Positions 7,925 to 12,520 of a DNA stretch of 12,520 nt are shown here, piece after piece (position 1 is the first letter of the stretch; each line of letters opens with the position of its first letter). The stretch comes from JARIHD01 sp041743655 (GTDB lineage: Bacteria; Patescibacteriota; Saccharimonadia; Saccharimonadales; UBA4665): NCBI GenBank assembly GCA_041743655.1, contig JBGTMJ010000030.1, positions 1-12,520 on the forward strand, written 5' to 3'. A program made the translations under genes and the position numbers. Below the pieces are notes generated by a model. The model was not told the DNA's origin. It made no database searches and saw nothing but the letters and a program-made list of their open reading frames with translations.

Positions 7925-7970
7925 GGCGTCATTGTAGCCCACAGTATATTCGATTACAATGACGACATGG
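7921..7970. promoter_or_regulatory. Symmetric divergent promoter/operator with 16-bp inverted repeat
   Basis: CCATGGCGTCATTGTA (7921-7936) matches the reverse complement of 7955-7970 at 15 of 16 positions. The 18-base centre (7937-7954) contains overlapping -10 candidates for both directions: TATACT on minus (7948-7943) and TATATT on plus (7945-7950). Both start codons, at 7922-7924 and 7967-7969, lie inside the arms. No good -35 box exists on either side, so a bound activator or repressor is plausible. Confidence 0.6.
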
Positions 7971-8764
7971 ACGCAAAATTCGAGGCCAGGTTGGCGGAAC
8001 AGATTACCGGCCATGGGCTATTATCTAAGGCTGAACGGCATCTTCTTGGTTCGTCGGCAGCCAAACGGGTACGCCCACGTTTTTTATTTGCTTGTGGACG
8101 TTTGCTTGACTTGCCTGAAACGACACTCTGGGATGCGGCGTGTGCAGTTGAGCTTACTCACACAGCAAGCCTGATACATGATGATATTGTTGACCGCACA
8201 TTACAGCGCCGTACGTTATTAAGTGTTAACGTTGCGTTTGGCTATGGCGGAGCAGTGCTTGCCGGTGATAAGTTACTAACCAGAGCACTCGTGTTGCTGA
8301 CAGGGACTCCGCGCCCTGCAGATGCGGTTCGTGTGGCAGCCAAAGCAGTAGCAGCAATGTCTGATGCAACTGCCCGGGAAGTAGAGTTACGTGGTAGTAC
8401 CAGCACCACTTATGATGAAGTGATATCCGTTACCGATGGCAAAACCGGTGCTCTATTTTCTTTGTGTGGCAGCCTAGCCGGCCTGGCTGCAAACAATGAT
8501 GCTGCTATTGAACGATTAGGGTCTGCCGGCGGATTACTTGGGCGGGTATTCCAAATTAATGACGATATTGATGATATGGAAGAAGATGCCAAAGATGGTA
8601 TCCCGACTTTGCCGCAGGTTGTGGGCATTGAAGAGGCACGTAATGAAGCAAACCGTTCATTCAACGAGGCATTGTCTGTACTGGAACCTTATAGTCATCA
8701 TCAGGCGTATCCGTCCTTGATCACTGATGTTCGAAAGCTTGCCCGTATGGAACTTGTAAGCTAA
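7967..8764 (+). CDS. trans-Polyprenyl diphosphate synthase
   Basis: This enzyme condenses isopentenyl diphosphate with an allylic diphosphate to lengthen an isoprenoid chain, in the cytoplasm. The first Asp-rich motif is HDDIVDRTLQRR (71-82), with D72, D73, D76 and the following Arg pair. The second is QINDDIDDMEED (196-207), with D199, D200 and D203. Also present are KRVRPRF (33-39), like the GKRLRP substrate-binding turn, GAVLAGDKLL (95-104) and KTG (159-161). The 265-residue length is shorter than the usual 300-330; the missing part is at the C-terminus, after the second motif, where family members have several more helices. Product length is not readable with confidence. The ATG at 7967 lies in a symmetric promoter shared with the prenyltransferase, its likely consumer. 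No Shine-Dalgarno is obvious. Confidence 0.9.
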   Translation: MDAKFEARLAEQITGHGLLSKAERHLLGSSAAKRVRPRFLFACGRLLDLPETTLWDAACAVELTHTASLIHDDIVDRTLQRRTLLSVNVAFGYGGAVLAGDKLLTRALVLLTGTPRPADAVRVAAKAVAAMSDATAREVELRGSTSTTYDEVISVTDGKTGALFSLCGSLAGLAANNDAAIERLGSAGGLLGRVFQINDDIDDMEEDAKDGIPTLPQVVGIEEARNEANRSFNEALSVLEPYSHHQAYPSLITDVRKLARMELVS

Positions 8765-8765
8765 T

Positions 8766-8790
8766 CAAAAAGCCTGGACATACCCAGGTT
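8766..8790 (-). terminator. Intrinsic terminator of the sodC operon
   Basis: On the minus strand CCTGG and CCAGG pair around a six-base loop (8788-8773), extended by A-U and G-U pairs, and run into TTTTT (8771-8767). It ends the sodC transcript. On the plus strand there is no U tract, so it would not stop the synthase gene efficiently. Confidence 0.65.
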
Positions 8791-8793
8791 ACA

Positions 8794-9321
8794 CTATATG
8801 TTTATCGGCTCAATGCGCCCGCATGCTAAACGTGGTCCGCCGCTATGCCCAGAACCGGATTCGCCAGGTGTGTAAGGGTCGGGGTTAGCATGTACCATAA
8901 TTGATGTGCCTTCGGCTGGTTCGAGAATAGATACCGGTCCATCAGACAAGCTTACCCTGGTAGTAATCGTTTCAAGTTCACCGTATCCCTGCTCGTCAAC
9001 AGTAATGCTGGGCAGATCGCCGGCATGGTAGCCGTGGTTGGCATCAGGATCGGCATTACCTGCTGCGCCTGGGTCAAAATGGCCGCCGGCACATTTGAAC
9101 CCTTCACATTCGCAATCACCCTTCTCGTGTATATGTAGTGCGTGCTTCCCTGGCTTGAGCGTTTCTGGCTTACCATTTAGGACGAGCCGGATATGCACAT
9201 ATTTCCAGCCATCAACATCATATTCAGTAAAATCAGCCTGACCCTGCATATCTGAACCGGCGACAGTTGCTTTAGCGCGCCCGGTAATTTTTTTGCTGTC
9301 AGCCTGCAAATCAACCTTCAT
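8794..9321 (-). CDS. sodC: Cu/Zn superoxide dismutase family protein
   Basis: The enzyme dismutates superoxide. The start used here is the ATG preceded by AAGGAG five bases upstream, giving 175 residues beginning MKVDLQ; a longer frame lacks such support. No signal peptide is present, which is unusual because most bacterial SodC proteins are exported, so this one appears cytoplasmic. Ligands are in family order: H63 and H65 (ALHIHEKGDC), H81 (GGHFDP), H96 and H99 with D102 (NHGYHAGDLP), and H144 (SIMVHANPD). The tail HSGGPRLACGRI matches the SGNAGGRIACG signature, and C167 could pair with C70, C72 or C77. The zinc loop is compact (H-G-Y-H), unlike eukaryotic enzymes but seen in bacterial relatives. 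The gene overlaps a 43-aa membrane peptide gene by 11 bases and shares its mRNA. Confidence 0.92.
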   Translation of the reverse strand: MKVDLQADSKKITGRAKATVAGSDMQGQADFTEYDVDGWKYVHIRLVLNGKPETLKPGKHALHIHEKGDCECEGFKCAGGHFDPGAAGNADPDANHGYHAGDLPSITVDEQGYGELETITTRVSLSDGPVSILEPAEGTSIMVHANPDPYTPGESGSGHSGGPRLACGRIEPINI

Positions 9322-9442
9322 GGCTACTCCTTCTCGCAAAAAGTATTGTAATAAGTACTGCAACAAGCATGAACCCAAATAGTGCTAACATCTGATTGGG
9401 CTCTACAATATGTGTAAGCATATGATGTGCAAAGTAATCCAT
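9311..9442 (-). CDS. 43-aa histidine-containing single-TM peptide, coupled to sodC
   Basis: This short gene encodes 43 residues beginning MDYFAHHMLTHIVEP. Three histidines (6, 7, 11) and two Met (8, 18) precede one membrane helix (about 18-36), then a basic end ARRSSHEG, so the N-terminus should face outside. GGAGG lies four bases before the ATG at 9442. The stop TGA at 9313-9311 lies inside the first codons of sodC, an 11-base overlap that implies translational coupling. The His and Met residues could bind copper or another metal, which would suit a partner of a Cu/Zn enzyme, but this is inference. I know no named family for it. Its upstream region has TATAAC near 9459 as a weak -10 candidate. 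Confidence 0.7.
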   Translation of the reverse strand: MDYFAHHMLTHIVEPNQMLALFGFMLVAVLITILFARRSSHEG

Positions 9443-9533
9443 TGTCCCTCCGCAGTTATAGTCTTGTAACAATCATAAGTATATTCCACTTGGCCTGGGA
9501 TGTATAACTTCCACGATCTAAATGAGAGAGGTC

Positions 9534-9562
9534 AAAAAGTCTTTCTAAAGACTAAGTTTTTT
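9534..9562. terminator. Bidirectional intrinsic terminator
   Basis: AGTCTT and AAAGACT (9538-9553) form a hairpin. On the minus strand it runs directly into TTTTT (9538-9534), ending the DUF4430/repeat-protein operon. On the plus strand TTTTTT follows three bases later. Confidence 0.7.
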
Positions 9563-9580
9563 CGTGCGCTAGTTACAATC

Positions 9581-10912
9581 CTAGGCTGCCTGTTTTTTAT
9601 GTCTTCGTTGGAACATATATCCCACAAGTGCTAGAAACAAGCTGGCTAACAATACATAGAGCATGTATCTTCGTTTTGACGTGTCTGCTGCAGCGGCAAC
9701 TTTACCTATATCCACGTGGTTAGCTTGAGCGGCTGGGGCTTCTTTTGTCGTCTCTTTTTGAAGCTCGGTTGTTGTTGCGGCTCCTAGAACGGAGCCTTGC
9801 GCCACTTGTTTTGGAGATGAAGTTGTAGCAATCGCCGGAACAATAGCTGATGATCTGTTTTTGGTTGGACTTATCGGGACAGCCTTCGCAGGTGTATTTT
9901 CGTTGACAGTCGGCGAGGCTTGAACAGTGTTATGAATGGGAGTTGGGTGTAATAGCCAATTGGTGCCGAGTAATGCTGTAACAGCGTGCGCGGTAGTGTA
10001 AGTATCGCTTAAAGTAAAGCCATATGCACCGAAGCTAAAACCGCCATCGTCGTTCTGATTTGCAATCAACCAGTTACGCGCTGCTATTGCTTGTGCCTGG
10101 ACGGACTCAACGATTGTGTTGAGTGCCATGAGACTCCATGCAGTTGAGCTGCCGTCAGATGGGCTGAATGCATCATAACCGAAACCACCATCCTCTTTTT
10201 GGGTACTCAGCAAATAAGCAATTGCTTTAGTCTTACTATCAGTAAGACTTGTATTGGTGAGTCCCATATTCTCGGCTGCGTGCATGGCGATGATCGCTGC
10301 AGCCGTATCGTTGCTGTCGCTGCCACAATAAAAATCGCAGGTGTTAGTTGTGTAGCTAAAACCGCCATCTACCTGCTGGTGTGCAAGGAAATAATTAAGC
10401 CCATCTTGTGCCATAGTATGTAATGTACTGTCATTCGTTGCATCAACTGCAATAACGCCAAAGACGTCGTCATTCAATAATGTTGTATCACCAATCTGGT
10501 TACTAAGATGATAGTTTTTGAGCAGGGAGTTATAGTTAACGCCATTAAAGTCTGCCCCGTCCAGACCAGCTGCCGAAACAGCTATAATCTTGCGCTCAAT
10601 GTCAGTAGCCGGCGCGGTTGCTGTTGGCGTGGTGCTTTTTAGAAAGTCGATAATGGAAGCGCCGCCGTTATGAAACCCAGCTGGATTTTTACTGCCGGAT
10701 ACAATAGCTATTGTGGCCCATTCAGTCTCGCCACCAAACCCTGTGATGCTGCCGTCAGTACTCTGATTTTTAGCAAGGTACTGTATGCCTGCCTCTGCGG
10801 CCGCAAAAGTTTCGTCGTTGATAGCGGCGAGTACTGAGAGTGGTATTTGGGTAACAGTCAGAATAGTGACTATAGCCACCACGATTACTTGTTTTACTGA
10901 TAGGTTCGACAT
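9581..10912 (-). CDS. Secreted, membrane-anchored alpha/alpha-barrel protein with squalene-cyclase-type repeats (transcobalamin alpha-domain-like)
   Basis: This is a 443-residue surface protein. Residues 1-30 form a Sec signal (K8, hydrophobic 9-28, likely cleavage near SVLA-A). Four or more helix-pair repeats follow, each ending in a Gly-rich turn: QYLAKNQSTDGS (44-55), YFLAHQQVDGGF (174-185), YLLSTQKEDGGF (233-244) and WLIANQNDDGGF (281-292). This is the prenyltransferase/squalene oxidase repeat that also builds the alpha domain of transcobalamin. C192 and C196 can form a local disulfide. A P/S/T/A-rich linker (about 325-405) leads to one C-terminal helix (416-434) with a basic tail, anchoring it to the membrane. 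I chose the ATG at 10912, with AAGGGG seven bases upstream; ATGs at 10918 and 10945 are less well placed. It lies 11 bases after the DUF4430 gene and shares its riboswitch, so a cobalamin role is likely. Catalytic cyclase activity is not supported. Confidence 0.85.
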   Translation of the reverse strand: MSNLSVKQVIVVAIVTILTVTQIPLSVLAAINDETFAAAEAGIQYLAKNQSTDGSITGFGGETEWATIAIVSGSKNPAGFHNGGASIIDFLKSTTPTATAPATDIERKIIAVSAAGLDGADFNGVNYNSLLKNYHLSNQIGDTTLLNDDVFGVIAVDATNDSTLHTMAQDGLNYFLAHQQVDGGFSYTTNTCDFYCGSDSNDTAAAIIAMHAAENMGLTNTSLTDSKTKAIAYLLSTQKEDGGFGYDAFSPSDGSSTAWSLMALNTIVESVQAQAIAARNWLIANQNDDGGFSFGAYGFTLSDTYTTAHAVTALLGTNWLLHPTPIHNTVQASPTVNENTPAKAVPISPTKNRSSAIVPAIATTSSPKQVAQGSVLGAATTTELQKETTKEAPAAQANHVDIGKVAAAADTSKRRYMLYVLLASLFLALVGYMFQRRHKKQAA

Positions 10913-10923
10913 TGACATACCCC

Positions 10924-11574
10924 TTAGTTCTTTATATATTCCCAATTTATTGCATCTCCATCACGGACTGGCACATTGCTACAGCCATAAGGCGGACTTT
11001 TGCCGTTCACTTCATATGCCCACCAGACGGCCCCACCATCTCCGACACCATCAATGACATACACCGCCTCAGTCTTATACACCGCGCTATAGCGCATATC
11101 CAAACTACTAATCAAGCCATCATTCAGCGCTTTGCTTAAGACGTTGCACTGGTTGCTGTTACTGGGAAGTGTTATGTTGCCTCTCTTGTTGTCATTCAGA
11201 CTCAGTGAAACCGTAGCGTTTGCTGACGTACTAGCTGGCGTGGGTGCTGCGCTGCCAGGAGTTGCGGCAGGCGATTCGGAATTTGTCTGCAGGTTTTTGC
11301 TTTTTGATTGTGCACCAGAAAGATTGTGCACCATGTTGTTTTTTGTCGGTGTCGGACTATTGCTTGTATGTGTCGTGTGCGAAGAGGGCGATACAGTCTC
11401 TGTTGACGAGTCCAGAATTTGTTGTGGAGTTACGGAAGAAGGTCGGGCCACCAATCCATGAGTAGGTTGCCAATAGCCAGTTAGTATTGTCAGTACCAAA
11501 ACTGCAGAAAGAGCAACAACTAGCAACCCAAAGGGATATACAGGGTGTTTGATAGCCTTCATTATTCTACGCAA
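10924..11574 (-). CDS. Membrane-anchored DUF4430 (transcobalamin C-terminal-like) protein
   Basis: This 216-residue extracellular protein starts with a cytoplasmic basic segment and one helix (about 15-33). A long S/T/P/N linker (about 40-120) follows, then a C-terminal domain (about 121-216) with DUF4430 hallmarks: NVLSKALNDG (144-153), TEAVYVIDGVGDGGAVWWAYEVNGK split over 168-192, and VRDGDAINWEY (203-213). This domain corresponds to the beta domain of transcobalamin and intrinsic factor. C143 and C198 may form a disulfide. The start is a TTG: GGGAGG lies seven bases before TTG at 11574 and four before another TTG at 11577, whereas the first ATG (11562) is 19 bases away. The Shine-Dalgarno lies in a riboswitch-controlled hairpin. 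The domain pairs logically with the barrel protein encoded next, to sandwich a cobalamin. Confidence 0.87.
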   Translation of the reverse strand: MRRIMKAIKHPVYPFGLLVVALSAVLVLTILTGYWQPTHGLVARPSSVTPQQILDSSTETVSPSSHTTHTSNSPTPTKNNMVHNLSGAQSKSKNLQTNSESPAATPGSAAPTPASTSANATVSLSLNDNKRGNITLPSNSNQCNVLSKALNDGLISSLDMRYSAVYKTEAVYVIDGVGDGGAVWWAYEVNGKSPPYGCSNVPVRDGDAINWEYIKN

Positions 11575-11575
11575 C

Positions 11576-11612
11576 AAAAAACCTCCCTTTGAAATGCTTC
11601 AAGCATGGGAGG
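11576..11612 (-). promoter_or_regulatory. Riboswitch expression platform: SD-sequestering hairpin with U tract
   Basis: On the minus strand CCTCCC (11612-11607) pairs with GGGAGG (11587-11582), with an inner ATGCT/AGCAT stem, followed by six U (11581-11576). The GGGAGG is also the ribosome binding site of the DUF4430 gene. One hairpin can therefore stop transcription, hide the start, or both. Confidence 0.78.
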
Positions 11613-11689
11613 CAACGATAAAGTAGTGACACTAAACTGTTGTGACCTTTGCTCGAAGGATTCAATTATTGACCGTAAACGTGGAGCTA

Positions 11690-11757
11690 CAAAGTTGGTT
11701 TTCTGACTTTACAGTTGCGGCACAGTGAGGGAATTACACCCTGTCTTACCCAACTTG
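11690..11757 (-). promoter_or_regulatory. Cobalamin (B12) riboswitch aptamer, compact type
   Basis: Read on the minus strand, a 7-bp closing stem AAGTTGG/CCAACTT (11756-11750 with 11698-11692) encloses the conserved core. That core has GGGTGTAATTCCC (the GGTG-AA-TCC element), CACTGTGCCGCAACTGT (the C-G-CCGCAACTGT element) and AGTCAGAAAACC (the AG-C-G-A-ACC B12 box). These appear in consensus order and spacing. The aptamer is only about 67 bases, suggesting the smaller class II form without large peripheral helices. It lies in the leader of the DUF4430 operon. Confidence 0.88.
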
Positions 11758-11800
11758 CTAGTGCTTGATTATTTTGCACTACGCAATATGTAGCGTTCTG

Positions 11801-11830
11801 ATAATACGGCTAATGTATATTGCCCGTCAA
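11801..11830 (-). promoter_or_regulatory. Promoter of the B12-riboswitch operon
   Basis: TTGACG (11830-11825) and TATTAT (11806-11801) on the minus strand are 18 bases apart, each one mismatch from consensus. A start near 11794 gives a leader of about 220 bases holding a TAGTGC/GCACTA hairpin (11781-11759), the aptamer and the expression platform. Confidence 0.72.
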
Positions 11831-11858
11831 ATGTCTTTTGCACAACGAGAGGAGTGCC

Positions 11859-11880
11859 ACATCCTGGTATACCAGGATGT
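11859..11880. repeat. Perfect 22-bp palindrome, operator-like
   Basis: The half ACATCCTGGTA (11859-11869) is followed directly by its exact reverse complement. It lies about 65-85 bases upstream of the start of the B12 operon transcript and about 90 bases before the 44-aa gene. No U tract follows on either strand, so it is not a terminator. Together with the riboswitch and promoter, it accounts for most of the 392-base gap between the DUF4430 gene and the 44-aa gene. Confidence 0.6.
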
Positions 11881-11966
11881 AAAAAGATGGCAATGAACGT
11901 TATTTTACAGACATCTTCCTGACCAGTTGATATTCTGCAATTGTTAGCTTAAAAAGGAGGTTTATT

Positions 11967-12101
11967 ATGGCCCAAGACAATAGAAGCTACGATGATATGA
12001 GCCGCGAGGAACTACTGGCGATCATTGGCGGTGCTGTTGATCCAGACACCAGCCAATCTGAACTTATCGACATGGCAAGAGAAGCAGACAGCCAACGATA
12101 A
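11967..12101 (+). CDS. 44-aa acidic hypothetical peptide
   Basis: This short gene encodes 44 residues starting MAQDNRSYDDMSREELL. AAAAAGGAGG (11951-11960) sits six bases before the ATG, one of the best ribosome binding sites in the window, and a strong terminator begins 12 bases after its stop. It is therefore probably a complete one-gene transcript. The peptide is soluble and acidic, with two likely helices (SREELLAIIGGAV, 12-24, and SQSELIDMAREAD, 29-41). The layout faintly recalls SAP/HeH-type helix-extended-helix motifs, but the match is too weak to name. No Cys or membrane segment is present. Its promoter is unclear; TTTACA near 11904 followed by a poor -10 is the best seen. Confidence 0.68.
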   Translation: MAQDNRSYDDMSREELLAIIGGAVDPDTSQSELIDMAREADSQR

Positions 12102-12113
12102 AGTAGCCCCGGT

Positions 12114-12143
12114 AAAAAGGCCAGGTTATACCCTGGCCTTTTT
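12114..12143. terminator. Strong bidirectional terminator
   Basis: AAAAAGGCCAGG (12114-12125) and CCTGGCCTTTTT (12132-12143) form a 12-bp perfect stem with a six-base loop. U tracts face both directions, so it ends the 44-aa gene on plus and the 95-aa gene on minus. The stop codon of the 95-aa gene lies in the loop. Confidence 0.88.
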
Positions 12144-12413
12144 ATTATCTTTATTATCGCTGCTAATTTCGCTTGCTAGTTTATTATGCGCAGAAACCAG
12201 GCCAACTGATATTGCGCCAATATAGAGTAAACCCATTGTACAGCCTTGCAATATATGTGACGGACTACTCCAGACCAAATAGAAACCGCTCGTCAGTGTA
12301 CCTGCAACCAAGGCATAGGATACATAAAACTTTGATTTTGAAGGACGGAAAAACAGATAGGTAGTATAGCCTACACTGGATAACGCAATGAGTATATGAA
12401 GCAGTAATGTCAT
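12126..12413 (-). CDS. Small three-helix membrane protein, unknown function
   Basis: This 95-residue protein begins MTLLLHILIALSSVGYTTYL and has three hydrophobic segments (about 2-20, 28-48, 58-76), then a charged tail SDNKDNKKARV. I do not recognise a family. The hydrophobic start with a His and the FFRPSKSKFYVSYALV connector (21-36) look like a membrane sensor or accessory subunit, but this is not diagnostic. Its last codons form one arm of the terminator. TATAAT (12425-12420) lies six bases before the ATG, with no Shine-Dalgarno, so transcription probably starts at the ATG itself. The 14-base gap to the upstream membrane-protein fragment suggests the two genes may also be read together. 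Confidence 0.78.
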   Translation of the reverse strand: MTLLLHILIALSSVGYTTYLFFRPSKSKFYVSYALVAGTLTSGFYLVWSSPSHILQGCTMGLLYIGAISVGLVSAHNKLASEISSDNKDNKKARV

Positions 12414-12419
12414 ACGGGA

Positions 12420-12425
12420 ATTATA
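12420..12425 (-). promoter_or_regulatory. -10 box implying leaderless mRNA
   Basis: A consensus TATAAT on the minus strand ends six bases before the ATG at 12413, so the transcript would begin at or next to the start codon. No matching -35 is seen at the usual distance. Confidence 0.45.
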
Positions 12426-12427
12426 TA

Positions 12428-12520
12428 CTATTTCAACGGTAACACCGCGCTAGCTGCAATGGTAATAGACAGTACGGTGATAACCGCCAGTGAGAAGAAA
12501 AACATGGTGCGACCCCAACG
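12428..12520 (-). CDS. C-terminal end of a membrane protein (partial)
   Basis: An open frame enters from the right edge and ends at TAG (12430-12428). The visible 30 residues start RWGRTMFFF and contain one hydrophobic helix ending AASAVLPLK. It is the last helix of a membrane protein lying mostly outside the window. It sits 14 bases upstream of the 95-aa membrane protein on the same strand. Too little is present for an assignment. Confidence 0.55.
   Translation of the reverse strand, partial: RWGRTMFFFSLAVITVLSITIAASAVLPLK

Noticed and set aside
7925..8014. N-terminal 30-codon extension of the UbiA-type prenyltransferase
   Set aside because: It runs through the shared promoter and the first codons of the divergent synthase gene and matches no UbiA sequence feature; the ATG at 7924 is preferred.
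9322..9378. 19-codon extension of sodC starting MGSCLLQYLL
   Set aside because: It looked like a possible signal or lipoprotein start, but AAGGAG is placed for the ATG at 9321, and the upstream bases encode the 43-aa peptide in another frame.
9581..10912. Functional squalene cyclase or prenyltransferase
   Set aside because: Only the structural repeats are present; the protein is secreted and tethered, no catalytic DxDD-type acid motif is seen, and the B12 riboswitch context points to binding.
10913..10945. Longer start of the barrel protein beginning MGIYKEL
   Set aside because: The frame would overlap the end of the DUF4430 gene and lacks a Shine-Dalgarno; AAGGGG is spaced correctly for the ATG at 10912, which also gives a standard signal peptide.
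11613..12106. 14-base direct repeat CAACGATAAAGTAG at 11613-11626 and 12093-12106
   Set aside because: A match of this length is expected by chance roughly once in a few windows of this size; one copy is simply the end of the 44-aa gene and no flanking homology exists.
1..12520. CRISPR array, tRNA, rRNA, insertion sequence or prophage
   Set aside because: No regularly spaced repeats, cloverleaf-like segments, transposase or integrase frames, or terminal repeats were seen on either strand.

Overview
The window is a gene-dense bacterial segment with short intergenic gaps, moderate GC by eye, normal use of all three stop codons, and no rRNA, tRNA, transposase or phage gene. No single marker fixes the taxon. 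The mix of genes suggests a small-genome lineage, and Candidatus Saccharibacteria/Patescibacteria is my best guess, at about even odds. That mix is a DrrAB-type exporter, a membrane-tethered thioredoxin with CcdA, a cytosolic Cu/Zn SOD, and a DUF4430 protein beside a squalene-cyclase-type repeat protein. An unusual low-GC actinobacterium or another monoderm is not excluded.

Layout. At 22-1838 (minus) is a two-gene DrrA/DrrB-type ABC exporter. Divergent from it, at 1939-3154 (plus), is a two-gene thiol-redox operon: membrane-anchored thioredoxin, then CcdA. At 3191-5882 (minus) are an unrecognised all-helical protein and a large cytosolic (alpha/alpha)6 glycosidase resembling amylo-alpha-1,6-glucosidase. 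At 6078-6708 two small genes converge: a YjzC-like protein and a 128-aa unknown. At 6938-8764 a UbiA/MenA-type prenyltransferase and a trans-polyprenyl diphosphate synthase diverge from a tiny shared promoter region built as a 16-bp inverted repeat that contains both start codons. At 8794-9442 (minus) a 43-aa histidine-containing single-TM peptide overlaps the start of sodC.

The most notable block is 9581-11830 (minus). A TTGACG/TATTAT promoter leads into a long leader holding a compact cobalamin riboswitch, then a hairpin that buries the Shine-Dalgarno and ends in a U tract. After that come two secreted, membrane-anchored proteins: a DUF4430 (transcobalamin C-terminal-like) protein and an alpha/alpha-barrel protein with DGGF repeats. 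Together they carry the two domains that animal transcobalamin and intrinsic factor hold in one chain. The B12 riboswitch independently links the pair to cobalamin. I read this as a split, surface-tethered B12-capture system. At 11967-12520 are a 44-aa acidic peptide with a very strong ribosome binding site, a bidirectional terminator, a 95-aa membrane protein whose -10 box implies a leaderless mRNA, and the end of another membrane protein.

How the genes fit together: several concern the envelope and oxygen, namely thiol reduction across the membrane, superoxide removal, isoprenoid or quinone-type prenylation, and capture of an external vitamin. This would suit a host-associated or scavenging organism that meets oxygen. 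That reading is inference from gene content.
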